Assembly: GCA_000934385.1 (NCBI GenBank)
Contig: KN880496.1
Span: forward strand, 1 to 64,000
Origin: Cylindrobasidium torrendii FP15055 ss-10
Lineage: Eukaryota > Basidiomycota > Agaricomycetes > Agaricales > Physalacriaceae
Length of the DNA: 64,000 nt
Direction: 5' to 3'
Position numbers and translations under genes: made by a program. Positions within the stretch are counted from its first letter, which is position 1. Every line of letters starts with the position of its first letter. Positions 46,472 to 56,626 of the stretch are shown one piece after another. The notes beneath the pieces are model-generated. The model was not told the DNA's origin, searched no databases, and worked only from the letters and a program-made list of their open reading frames with translations.

Positions 46472-47620
46472 TCACACCGAGACCACAGAAACAGGCGAAA
46501 GGAGATTTCCATGTGAGGGGAACGCTGAGCGCAGCTCCTGGGGTGGCGCCTCTGGGCGGGAGTATGCCCGGCGCACGACGTTGGTCATGGTCCTTGCCCC
46601 AACACCGACAGTGTCTGAGACCGAGCGCATGAGAGTGGGTGCCGGAGGAAGCTCGGACGCTGGGGCACCGGCCATGAACGGATTGTATCCGTGGACCTTT
46701 GATGCTGGCACAGCGACCACACTACGAGCATCCTCAGCCACGTCGACCCAATTTCCTGTTGCGAACGTCGCCATGGTTGGTGCATCGCTGGCATCCCTAT
46801 GGTGCTGATGCTGGCCATCTACGCGGAGCTCGCTGGACGGCATTTCCGGGCGTGAGATGGCCCTGCGCATGCTGCCGACGACAGAACGCATGAGGTTCGG
46901 TTGAGCAGCAAGGTGGGAAGAGGGCGCGCCTGTCAGAAAGGGATTGTATTCTTGGTGTTCAGATGCCGGCACGGCGACAACACTCCTTGAATCTGCAGAC
47001 ACATCCACCCAGGCCGAGGTCGCGAACGACCTAGCATCGCTTCGATCAAGGGTCGGGAACGTGACGGTCGGTGTCGGGGGCGGCGCAGTGCCATCGCCAG
47101 CGTAGTTTGCAGCGGCGCTTTGGGAGCGCGACGATGGAAGCGGGGGCGGCGCCAGGGTATCTTCTGATCTACGCTCGGCCTTGGCCTTGTCGCGGGTGTT
47201 GGACTTGGACCTTTTGAAGCCGTGCCAGATAGACCTTTTGTGCGAAGTAGGGGAGTCTTCCGCAGGCTCATGCTTGTCCTTGCGTCTGCGGGAACGCGAT
47301 CTGCCAGCTAGTCCTTTGAATCCACGTTCTTTGTCCCGGGAAGGGCGTTCTGGCTCGAAATCGGGGAGAATGAAGCTGTCGAAGCGTTCGCGGTACTTGC
47401 TGCCGCCTGGGGTGAATGCGCCATCCGAGGAGCCTCGCGGTGTGCGTGCGCCATCTTGCTCCTCGTCCTCGTCCTCCTCTGGTGTTTCGCCCAGAATCAT
47501 CGATGCGAGCTTGCTGTTCGCATCCAGCGCGCCCAGCTCCATGAAAACGTCAAATACCGACGCACGCAGGGCATTGGAGTCACGTCTTGGTGCGGTGGAT
47601 GTCTGTGGCATGGTGACCAT
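46472..47620 (-). CDS. Protein with two internal repeat modules, unknown function
   Basis: A single-exon frame of 382 residues from the ATG at 47620 (MVTMPQTST). Residues 15-45 form a short helical segment (SVFDVFMELGALD). An acidic patch (EEDEDEEQD) follows, then an Arg/Lys-rich region (SRSRRRKDKHE) that could be a nuclear localisation signal. The C-terminal half holds two copies of a module of about 70-80 residues with the pattern WVDV-x2-D-x-RSVVAVPAS, YNPF-x2-GAP, LMRSV and RRA-x-SRPE-x-P-x2-ELR. The frame stays open upstream to 48085 but without an ATG in good context. No known domain was recognised; the protein looks largely disordered. Confidence 0.65.
   Translation of the reverse strand: MVTMPQTSTAPRRDSNALRASVFDVFMELGALDANSKLASMILGETPEEDEDEEQDGARTPRGSSDGAFTPGGSKYRERFDSFILPDFEPERPSRDKERGFKGLAGRSRSRRRKDKHEPAEDSPTSHKRSIWHGFKRSKSNTRDKAKAERRSEDTLAPPPLPSSRSQSAAANYAGDGTAPPPTPTVTFPTLDRSDARSFATSAWVDVSADSRSVVAVPASEHQEYNPFLTGAPSSHLAAQPNLMRSVVGSMRRAISRPEMPSSELRVDGQHQHHRDASDAPTMATFATGNWVDVAEDARSVVAVPASKVHGYNPFMAGAPASELPPAPTLMRSVSDTVGVGARTMTNVVRRAYSRPEAPPQELRSAFPSHGNLLSPVSVVSV
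46525..46770 (-). repeat. Internal module, second copy
   Basis: This encodes the second module, from TFATGNWVDV to PQELR, about 80 residues. It carries about ten extra residues (DTVGVGARTMTN region) relative to the first copy. Confidence 0.75.
46825..47033 (-). repeat. Internal module, first copy
   Basis: This encodes the first of the two related modules of the 46.5-47.6 kb gene, from SFATSAWVDV to SSELR, about 70 residues. Confidence 0.75.
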
Positions 47621-48222
47621 TTGTGATAATAAACTACGCGCAGCGAAGGTGGTGAAAAGCGAGTGGCAAGGCAGGCGAGATAAGAAGAAATCGCAGGCCG
47701 AAAGTGGTGAGAGAAAGAAAGATGGAAGAAAACAGGGTCCAGACGACGGTGGTAATTCAGATCTCTGAGCCCAACTCCGTGCCAACAGGAAAATCCCCTT
47801 GACGACGCATGGCCATGGTGATTCATGAACACCGTTCCTTGTTTTCTGCTTGATTTTATCCTGTTTTCTTGAGGTTGGAATGTCCTGCAAGCGGGCCAAA
47901 ATTTCAAGTCTAAGTTTAACAGCAAGAGGCGCGCGCCTTTGGAACAAAGGAGTGTCAGCAGCCGATCGGCAATCAGTGGCGGTCTTATAATTAGTCAGCA
48001 TCTTCCAATCAATGCAATGCAAGCGCTCAGCGCTGAGGCCTGAAGGCCTGACGCTTGGGCTAGGATTTTCGTGATTGAAATTCATCTGGTTCTGAACGCT
48101 GATTTATTCCCTCTCACGGCCGAATACGAGCAGAGAACATCTATTACAACAAACAACATTGCAGGCCATCCGAGGGTAGGGTAAGTAAGATACAAAGAGA
48201 TACATTGATGCTCATGCCAAGC
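47621..48222. other. Intergenic, no gene recognised
   Basis: This is the upstream region of the module-repeat gene and the 3' flank of the DUF6699 gene. Open frames here lack ATG starts or motifs. Confidence 0.4.
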
Positions 48223-49003
48223 TCATGCTGTCAGCGTCAGAATGAACACATTGGGCGCCTTGAAGCCAAGTCGTGCTTCAGCATAAGCATCATCCTTGCG
48301 CATCGCTTCAAAGTAGCATCTATCACGCAACCAATCTGCTCGAGGCGTTAGTCAAGGGAATACAGACAGATGGCAAGACATACCGAAGCGCTTGAACGTG
48401 GTCTGTCCAGCAGAGGGCGGTGTCTGCGCGGCGGGGCTATACATCGCCGCCCAGTTTGGGCTCGCACGTGCTTGTCCAGTTCGACGGACTTGCTCTTTGA
48501 GACGCGGTGGAAGGACCTCGAATTCCTGCTCCGTGATGTAATGCTCGGAATAGCTGATTACAGTCAGTGGGAAAGTTAGAGACGGACAGCAACAAGGAGA
48601 CGCACTCCTTCCATAAGGCTCTGGTTACATCGGCGCAGGTGATGCCCTTTTCATTGCGAATGGTGGTGCACCAGGGTGAGATTTCGGTCAGGATGTACAT
48701 GACATTGGTCCGTGGAAGCGTTGCGGGTTCCTCCTTTGCGAAGAATGGAATTTCGCGGTCGCGCTGGTCGGGTGTGTACCCAGCCACAACACCTAAAGCG
48801 AGCAATGAGATTCAGGCTGTGCCAGACGTGGGAATAACCACGGACCATTGCTCAGATTGCAGATGAGGTTGAAGCCGCTGTGCTTGCCGGCGAGAATGGG
48901 ATGGATGTCGATGGGTGGATTGAGGAGATACAAGTCTGTCTGGTGAAGCACGGGGCCGTCTGGGATGACAACAGCATCAGCGCTGTATTTCCTCGAGTAC
49001 ACT
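48223..49003 (-). CDS. DUF6699 protein, 5' end unresolved
   Basis: Four exon segments can be followed on the minus strand to the stop at 48223. The order is NPPIDIHPILAGKHSGFNL, then GVVAGYTPDQ, EEPATLPRTNVMYILTEISPW and GITCADVTRALW, then YITEQEFEVLPPRLKEQVRR, then a last exon with DWLRDRCYFEAM. The EPAT...P-x2-W...VTC-x-DV-x-RA pattern and the following E-x2-LPPRL fit the DUF6699 family of basidiomycetes, whose function is unknown. Upstream of about 49003 the frame meets a stop, and no clean ATG exon could be joined. One possibility is a 5' exon spliced at an AG at about 49004, which would complete an ATG across the junction. The gene could also be damaged at its 5' end. Confidence 0.6.
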
Positions 49004-49284
49004 GGTCACGCACATTGGCCTCCTGGGGACCATTTGCTAATGCGGTCCATATCGGGTGTAAACTGTGGAGCCACTTTGAAGGTGTAGTTTTCAGATGGAA
49101 ATGGGCGGCTGGCGGTTGGATGATGGAGATAGTCTGAAGCCAAGTGCGATGGCCAGATCACATATTGCGTCCGCGGAATCGGATCACGGACCGGGGAAGT
49201 CGATCAGCGATAAGATTAGATACCGCACAAGTCACCGCGACACGAAATCATCTCTGCGATCTACTACCACGCACACAGGCAATA

Positions 49285-50302
49285 ATGGCACCAAAGGGAG
49301 GAAACGCGAAGAAAGAGGGCGGCCGCGCCAAGAAGGCTGAGAACGAATCCAAGAAACAGCAGGCAGCCGCCGAGGAAGCTGTGTGTCCATCCGCACTTTC
49401 CATGACATGTGTGCTTACCGGTTGGTGCAGGAACGCAAGGAGGCTGCCGCCTGGTCAGATGCACCGGCCAAAGGTGGAAAAGCCAAGAAGGACGCTGCCG
49501 AGGACAAACGCAAGGCAGATCTGGCGCGCAAGGCAGAGGCCGCGAAGTTGCTCGCAGAGGAAGAGGCCAATGCGCCAGCCAAAGTCAAGGCAGCACCCAA
49601 GGCGGGCAAGAAGCCGACCCCGAAGCCCGCTGGCCCCGGCGCAATTGCTGCAGGTGGTGGACTTGGTGGTCCGTCCAAGGGCGCAGAGCCAGACGAGGCG
49701 CCCGAGGTGTACGAGGCAACTGGCATTGACAATGCAATCGACTTGCTTGAGGTGGTGAATGCGAAGATGGACAAAGCCAGCATTGGATCGCAAGCTGCTG
49801 GACTGGAAAGGCATCCAGAGGTGTGTCCTTGCGTTCGCCAGTTGTCTGTCTACTAATCCCACTTTCCAGCGTCGCTTTAAGGTATCTATCCTGCCTTCAC
49901 TGCCTTGCCCATGTCCTAACTCTGACTTAGGCAGCGTTCGCGGCTTACGAGGAACGTGAATTGCCCATCGCCAGGAAGGAGGTCAGTGCCTCATTGTCTT
50001 TGTGTGATCCGTGTTATAACAGCTCTGTCACAGCATCCAGGGCTCCGTCTACAGCAATACAAGGTGCGGCACTCCGATTTGAAAATCCTACTCCATACTG
50101 ACATGCCGAAAGGACTTGCTCTACAAGCAGTTCCAGAAATCGCCGGAGAATCCGTGCGTCTATGTGCATTACCTTGACTTACATGTATCTGACTTGCATC
50201 AGTTTCAACCAGACTAATGTGGCATACGATGCCACCAAGGAGGATCGTGTGGATGCTCTGAACAAGAAGAAAGCGCAGGTTGAAGACAGACTGCGCGCCT
50301 GA
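49285..50302 (+). CDS. CCDC124/Lso2-type ribosome-associated protein
   Basis: Seven exons (49285-49380, 49431-49820, 49870-49881, 49931-49981, 50034-50063, 50113-50153, 50203-50302) give 239 residues in perfect phase. The first 80 residues are Lys/Ala/Glu-rich helix, followed by a Pro/Gly-rich hinge. The C-terminal part carries the conserved sequence of this family: HPERRFKAAFAAYEE, KEHPGLRLQQYK, FQKSPENPFNQTNVAYDAT. Known relatives bind the ribosome near the intersubunit A-site region and act in ribosome dormancy or recovery, and the metazoan protein also sits at the midbody. One exon is just 12 bases (RRFK) and another 30. Start is the first ATG. Identification is strong, and the role follows from relatives. 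Confidence 0.9.
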
Positions 50303-50628
50303 GGCTCTGCCCAGTGTTTAACTGCGGTCACCGTGAAGCTATGCGTCCTGGACGTGGATGGGCCTGTGCTTCCGCCACGCCGGCCCTGCCCAGAATTATC
50401 AATCGTGTAGATCTACCTGTGTATTCTGAGAAAATGTCCGTAAAAGGGCAGAAATAATTGAAACTGTATTTGTTAAATTGTCCTCAAGCTGTGGCGTACA
50501 CCGCTAATCCCAAGAAAGGCACTTACGTCAGCGAACTCTGAAAAATAAATAAAAAGCGCGATCAGCGTCGATTCTTTTCTTCACCTTTTCCCTCCCATCT
50601 CCACGCTGTATTCCTAATTTTTCCCATC
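50303..50628. other. Intergenic region upstream of calcipressin
   Basis: This is the 3' flank of the CCDC124-type gene and the promoter of the calcipressin gene. An AT-rich run (50540-50556) including AAATAAATAAAAAG lies about 75-90 bases before the next ATG and may act as its TATA region. Confidence 0.45.
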
Positions 50629-51418
50629 ATGGCCATCGTCACGTCTCATCCCGCATCGTCGGCCGGGTCGTCTCGCAGCGCGTCGCCCACAACGGACACG
50701 GATACGACCACGAATACGTTGGCTGTGACCTCACTACCAAAGACCTTCTTTCACCCAAATATCCTTGCTGTCCTTAGGGACCACCTGGAGGCATTTGGAG
50801 AAATCAACCAATGGGTGCCACTGCCTACTTTTGGCCGCATCATCGTCGTATTCGTACACAACAGCGTGGCGGAGACAGCTAAGCGGGAATGCGATCCAAT
50901 CATACTGCGTGGCTCTGTTCATGATAGGTGCGTAGTCTTCCCATCTTTTCATGCCATTTTTCTGACATTCTCTCCGCAGTGCGCAGACTGTTCTTCGCGT
51001 TTACCGCGCCGATCCAAATCCACTTGTCACCGCGTTTGGGGCGGTCGTCCCCCAGGCCGCGTACCTACGCCCACCAGAAATCGAGAAGAACTTCTTGATC
51101 TCGCCGCCCGGATCACCGCCAGTGGGCTGGGAACACATCCGTGAAGACCCGCCCAACGCAACGCCACTGGCCGACGACCTCATCGCCGCTTTGAATCTCC
51201 TCAAGCTACAGGAGCGCGGGCCGAGCGTCGAAGTGCTCCTCGACCCGGAAGAGGGCGGCGTCGGCGTGTTTGTCGAGGACTGTGACCGCCATGTCTTCGA
51301 TCCCTCGGCGGACAGCGACGACGAGCATTCTTGGGTGTATGGACAAACTGGTCCGCGGACACCGTATGAGAAGACTGTTCCCATTCCGACAGCGATGCCG
51401 CCTATGAGAGCATGGTAA
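50629..51418 (+). CDS. Calcipressin (RCAN/Rcn1), calcineurin regulator
   Basis: Exons 50629-50927 and 50980-51418 encode 245 residues. An RNA-recognition-like fold spans about residues 30-125 (LAVLRDHLEAFGEINQWVPL, FGRIIVVFVHN). The signature FLISPPGSPPVGWEHIRE follows, the Ser-Pro motif of calcipressins that is phosphorylated and contacts calcineurin. The C-terminal part includes YGQTGPRTPYEKTVPIPT, in which KTVPIPT resembles a PxIxIT-type calcineurin docking site. The protein should inhibit or tune calcineurin. The frame ends RAW with TAA. That stop overlaps a possible donor (GTAAGT at 51415), but splicing there to the next acceptors also gives an immediate stop, so the protein end hardly changes. 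Confidence 0.87.
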
Positions 51419-51960
51419 GTCTCTGCTCTTGTATCCCATCCTTCCCCACCCTCTCCCGGATGATATATTCTCAGACCTGTACCGAGCCTCTCGGGGCGTA
51501 GAAGACAAAACAGATTGCCTTTTTTTCTGATCCTCTCACATTGCCATTCATGTTGACGACGATGCTGACCCTCGATAGATGGAACCTACTGGCCACTGCC
51601 GATGTTGGTGATCCAGTCAGGTATGTTCGCAGTTCTCTATCCTCCTGGCTACACTCGTGGATGAAACCAAAATCAGAATCGCTCCAAGCCCAAGAGGCAA
51701 AGACGACACATTGTTCTATCTCTGATCCTTCTTCTCTTCGTCCTTGACGTTGACCGTGATGCTTAACAACTCATAGAATGGGCCACCACTCTCTTCCCAA
51801 CTTGTGAGTATCAACTCCGTCCCTCCTTGCACGATGTAACAACTCAGACCTGTTCTGCACCCTTGTGGAGACAAACCGATATTGCCTTTTATTTCTGATC
51901 CCTTCCGCCTTTGCTATTGTTGCTGGATGTGGGACTGACCTTCATCCCCAGATATTCACT
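51412..51960 (+). repeat. Three tandem degenerate units downstream of calcipressin
   Basis: Units begin near 51414, 51621 and 51804. Each starts with a donor-like GTAAGT, GTATGT or GTGAGT, has a pyrimidine-rich stretch and an acceptor-like CAG. Two of the three then read ACCTGT followed by a GAGAC/AAGAC segment, and all share a TCTGATCC block in T-rich context (about 51530, 51722 and 51895). Each ends with a second acceptor-like TAG or CAG. Similarity is partial, so the boundaries are approximate. They lie beyond the stop codon and are probably 3' untranslated. Confidence 0.45.
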
Positions 51961-52286
51961 GCTGTCATTCGCTGCTGAACCAGTATCATCCCGCAACGAA
52001 CCACCCACGACTACCACCTACATACATATGTACATCGCACTTTGCTCTCTTGTTTTCAACCAATCTGGGACACTTCATTGATACGCTGATATGGACGCTT
52101 GTATTTTTACTGCATATACGAAGGATTTGGAGTTACTCACACATACATGTAATATATGTTGGCCTTGTTTGAATTGTGTGACTTGTGACCTTCATTCTGC
52201 CTTGTAAGACTGCAAGTAGTTCGGCGCGTACGGATTTAACAAGCCATCGTATCGATCGGATCGTTCGCGACTTGAACAGGACTTTG
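51961..52286. other. Intergenic region upstream of the F-box gene
   Basis: No gene was seen. The F-box frame is open for 34 codons before its first ATG, but without a start codon. Confidence 0.4.
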
Positions 52287-54002
52287 ATGACCAACAGTGA
52301 AAACACGTCTCCTCACTGCAGGACGTGTACAGTCAAAGGTCCTCCAGAGGATGTACCCGTCTCCTACAGTTCCCTGCGTCAATACCTAGAGGACGCGGAT
52401 GCCCAGATACTCCTACTACAAGACTCGTTGGCCAAAGCCCTCAGTGTGCGGGCCAGTATCCGCGATGCTATCTTGAATTCACCGGAACGAGTCAGCATCC
52501 TCGACATACCGCCAGAAATACTTCCTCGTATCTTTACCTTCCTCATTGATCCTGCGTATAACACGCCTCGTCGTGGCATTCCACGGCTCCTACGCGTATG
52601 CAAACAGTGGAACCAGATCATACAGGAATACCCTCCTTTGTGGTCTACTATCAACTGCGGCTCTAGAGACATACAATTCCACCCCCAGCGCCTGGATGAA
52701 CACGCGACAGAACACGCGCTCTCTCGCTCGAAGGACGAGTTACTCGATGTTACATGCGATATTCATGCAGCAAGCCTCCTTCAACTGTTCACCTCCTCGA
52801 ATGTTTCAGGGCGCATACAGCGCTTGTCACTCGATTTTGCGTTGGCGACTGACCTTGGCGTTGAGACAGGTGCAATCACGCATCTTCCTGCTCTCACGCA
52901 TTTCAAGCTGACCATGGTTGGCCGCAATGAGCGTGTGATGCATGTTATTCCACGGCTTACCAACAAGCTCAAGGTCATAGATCTCTCCAACTCAGGTTCT
53001 CTTACGCATGTTGGGCTGTTCTTCGACGATTTTCAGGGAGACGGGCTGGCTCTCGACACGATTTGGCCTCTCCTGCGTATCTCGCCTCTCGCTAGACTGA
53101 CAAGTGTCATTCTTAGAGGTTTTAGGCACACATACAAAGCCTCGCCCGACAGCGCCCTTGGGTCATGCTTACCGCCCTTATGCTATACGCAATTCACCCA
53201 CCTTCGTTCTCTTGTCGACGATACCCATTACACGCATCTATACAACTTTGGCACCGGGAAGTTCCTTGCCCTTCCGCCCTTCGTTAGACAAGAACTGAAG
53301 CATCTGGAATGTGCATGCCCGTATCTCCTCGAATCATTCGACTGTACATCGCTCGAGTCCATTGTCCTCGCGAACCGCTTGATCCGCAACATCGACTACA
53401 AGGGCAACCAGAAAGGACTCAGCGATTCAATTTCATATCTTAGCTTTCTCAAAGCTTGGTCCCCTCTATCCCTCCGGAAACTCGTCCTCGACCTGAGCGA
53501 GATCTGGGACTATGAACGCGGGCGCCACGATACGCCCTTTGCGTTCATGGATGAGATAGTGGAACTGGAAGTTCGCGTCGAGAACAAGGATTTGCACGCC
53601 GCGTGTGCTAAGTCGAGAGCGGCGTTTTTGACGGCGCTTGGTACGGTGGAGGCACCGCAACTCAGGACGTTGAGGTTGGTGTTCAATGGGTCATCGATGT
53701 CACCGCCGGCTAAGTCTGGGGCGAGTGTTGGGAAGGCACTGGCGCGGGTGGTTCAAGCGCGATGGGAGAGAACGGCTCTCAAGCGCGTCGAGATCTTTTA
53801 CGCACTGCCTGAGTCTGAGGAGGAACACGGGGACTTGGTCCGTCATTGGGAACGTCTGCGGGGGGACGAGCTTTATGAGTTGGTGCATGAACTGGAAGAG
53901 GAGGGGTTGGAAATTGATTTACGACGTACGTGTGTTCAAGTTTGTGGCTACGGATCATCTCACGATGACTCTAGTGACTACTTCGAGGCGGGTTGTGGAT
54001 GA
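52287..54002 (+). CDS. F-box protein
   Basis: A single-exon gene of 571 residues from the ATG at 52287. A short helix (residues 30-60, YLEDADAQILLLQDSLAKAL) precedes an F-box at about 68-120 (ILDIPPEILPRIFTFLID, then PRLLRVCKQWNQII and PPLWSTINC). The remainder has irregular leucine-rich segments such as LTSVILRGFRHT and LRKLVLDLSEIW, which probably form the substrate-recognition part. Such proteins link substrates to SCF ubiquitin ligases through Skp1, and the family is heavily expanded in mushroom fungi. The substrate is unknown. Upstream in-frame codons lack an ATG, so this start is preferred. Confidence 0.85.
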   Translation: MTNSENTSPHCRTCTVKGPPEDVPVSYSSLRQYLEDADAQILLLQDSLAKALSVRASIRDAILNSPERVSILDIPPEILPRIFTFLIDPAYNTPRRGIPRLLRVCKQWNQIIQEYPPLWSTINCGSRDIQFHPQRLDEHATEHALSRSKDELLDVTCDIHAASLLQLFTSSNVSGRIQRLSLDFALATDLGVETGAITHLPALTHFKLTMVGRNERVMHVIPRLTNKLKVIDLSNSGSLTHVGLFFDDFQGDGLALDTIWPLLRISPLARLTSVILRGFRHTYKASPDSALGSCLPPLCYTQFTHLRSLVDDTHYTHLYNFGTGKFLALPPFVRQELKHLECACPYLLESFDCTSLESIVLANRLIRNIDYKGNQKGLSDSISYLSFLKAWSPLSLRKLVLDLSEIWDYERGRHDTPFAFMDEIVELEVRVENKDLHAACAKSRAAFLTALGTVEAPQLRTLRLVFNGSSMSPPAKSGASVGKALARVVQARWERTALKRVEIFYALPESEEEHGDLVRHWERLRGDELYELVHELEEEGLEIDLRRTCVQVCGYGSSHDDSSDYFEAGCG

Positions 54003-56626
54003 GAGATCCGAATCTCAACGTTCCACTCAGTAAGATAGTGGCAGTCGACTGAATCAGATTTACAAGATTTATGTATTAAAGTGTCCCTACCATCTGAGGA
54101 ATATGCATTCGACGTCTCACGAGTGTGCGTCCCTAATTTTGGTGATGTTTTCTTGACAATGACAGTCCTTGACATAGTTCCTAGCCTTTGTATACTTACC
54201 AGACTCTTGAGGCGCCCAGCAATGTTCGGCGTTATCTGTGACGTCTTTCAGTATCAATGTACATATTGCTGCAAGACAGAATGATAGTCCAATCGCCGTC
54301 GACATGTACTATGGTGCCACTGTCAATCTCTAGAACATCCTTCCCGATCCATACTTCTTTAGAAATGCAGGTAAGCGCTGTATATGAGACGTCAAACCAA
54401 CGGCAAAGAGAAACCAAAGGGAGCGCTGCGTGCTATAGCTCAAATTATTCCCACGCACAATGAAAACTTCCGGACGCGTTTTCCCAACTTTTCCATCCGC
54501 ATCGCAATGTAAGTGCTCCTGCCTCCACGGCGCGCTTGAGGCCTTGTCTTTCCTCACCAGCTCGGACAAGCATCGCCCGTTGCAGCACGCTCCACTACGT
54601 TGTTCTTCGCCACATTGGTAGTGTATTCTTCAGGCTGAGATATGATATAAGATATCTTCTCTACAAGCTCCTCCGTGTACAACGACACATCACTCCCGCA
54701 GTTCAATGGAATCATAGATGATTCTGGCAAAGGTGCCTTCGGTCTTTCGCACGGGTTGACTCCACCGGCTTCAGCATGTCCCCGTATGTTTACATACACT
54801 CTCGTAGCATGAGGCAACATGGAGTGCCTTGGACGTCCTATCGCTATTTTCTGGGGCTCGGTATACTACGAGGGAAGATGATTATAATAACCTTCGACGA
54901 TGCTGAGAAGCGTGTTCTGGGGTCGTGTGGGTGACTGGAATAGCTGTTACAGTTTGAATGGGCCATACCCTAATTTCTTACTTTGGCTAACCTCACTATG
55001 TCGAAAAAGACGCTGGACCCGATGGAAACAGCATGGAAGTAGCTCCTGGGAGTGGCACCGAAGTCCTCTAGGACATACGTTCGGCGATTGCCGTCGCTGT
55101 TCTTCGTTTTGTTTTGAGTGTGGGAACATTTCAGCTCACATATTCGAAGAGATGTACACCGGCCATTTTGGGGTTTGCACGGGACTATGAGCCATACACG
55201 GTCTGTCCCCGGAGGGATTACCATGACACCCCGCCGAATGTGCGCTCCAAGTTTGTTGACTCATTGACCGGTATATTGATAGATTAATATTATTTAGCAG
55301 AGAAAGTAATGGGAATGAGGAAAACCACTTGACATACGACATGGTCAAAGCACACCGCCCTGGAAGCAGGATCTAGCCCCTGCCATCGCCGTACATTTGG
55401 AGAAGTGATGCGTAATTGTCAGGGAGTGATACAGCATTGAGTAGCCTCCTCGAAAAAAAATGAGGAAGCATGCACTATTAAAGCTTATCCGCTGACAAAG
55501 CGGGATAGAACAGGAAGTGATTATAAATGCACAAGTTTGTAACATGATCGGATCGGCGGCATACTCGTTCGGATGAGATACAGCCTACAGGCTACAGGAC
55601 ACTTCAGCGCGCTTTGTAGGCACATTTTTCGATGATTTGTACTTCGTGGCACGAGATGTCGCGATGCGAGACTTAGACCCAACCTCGGTTGCGCTCAGAG
55701 TCATGGTGAATTCCAAAACGTGGATTACTAAGCACGCCGGCGCGCCACTGTACTACACTCCGAGAACACAGGTGCTACTCCTTTCGGGTGAAGGCGCATC
55801 ATCATATAGAATACGGGCTACTAGTGCCTCGCGTTTGGGAGCTGTTGAGCAGATGTATCGTCCGGAGTGAAATCAGGCCGTGCCGCATCTGCTATAGTTC
55901 TGACATTTGCGCACCGGGACCCATCAGGGACCCATTGGACGAAGGAGTGCAAACAAAAGTTTGGATTTGTTCGCCGGTCTGATAGACATCCCAAGGGGAA
56001 GACGTCAGCTTGACTGCTATTTACTCAGGCTTAATACGCCCGACCGCCATTGTAAACTGTAGTACTGTACCTATCAGGCATGCCGAAAGTAAGGTACCAT
56101 TGAATTGTTGTACAAAACAAAAATATGGAGAGATTGTCGTTGGATTAGTCCAGAAAGCATTGACACTTATTCCCTCAGAGTTGAGTCAGAGTACGCTCAA
56201 CTTACGTTCAAGCCTCATAGAAATGTCAACGACGGCTATACTACGCGGTCAAAGCTGAGGTGGCGCCGCCCCTCAGTGTTCAAACATACCGAACATAGCG
56301 AAAACATACAGCATTTCTTGCGCTCAAGTTTTACGCCGATGATGGGAATGGAGGACAGGTTTGTCGCAACACCGGCGCGCAAACATACTGGGTGAGATAC
56401 CAAACTCCCTGATATTACCGCATAGGGTGACAGCTATGGTCCGTAGGGATGTAGGGCTGTTGGAGGAGGACAATCAAGGACACTGCAATAAACCGCAGCT
56501 AAAACTTGGTTATTTTCGGTATTTAAGGCCTAAGTCATCGTGCTAAGTCGTCTTAGCTCAATACTTTCCTCCCTCCCACACCTCACATCTGAACACCCAC
56601 TACCCAGTCCGTACTCGTTGAGCAAC
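54003..56626. other. Gene-poor 2.6-kb interval before the terpene cyclase
   Basis: No gene could be supported. The longest clean minus-strand frame (54554-54820, 88 codons, with CGSDVSLYTEELVEKISYI) looks protein-like but has no recognised family and no convincing flanking exons. It may be a remnant. GT...AG signals abound but do not chain. Confidence 0.45.

Noticed and set aside
47621..48085. Upstream extension of the 46.5-47.6 kb open frame by 155 codons
   Set aside because: The extension lacks an ATG start and reads as unlikely protein; the ATG at 47620 is a better start.
52185..52286. 34 codons before the F-box protein's first ATG
   Set aside because: No ATG is present there; the stretch would need a GTG start, which is not expected in a fungal nuclear gene.
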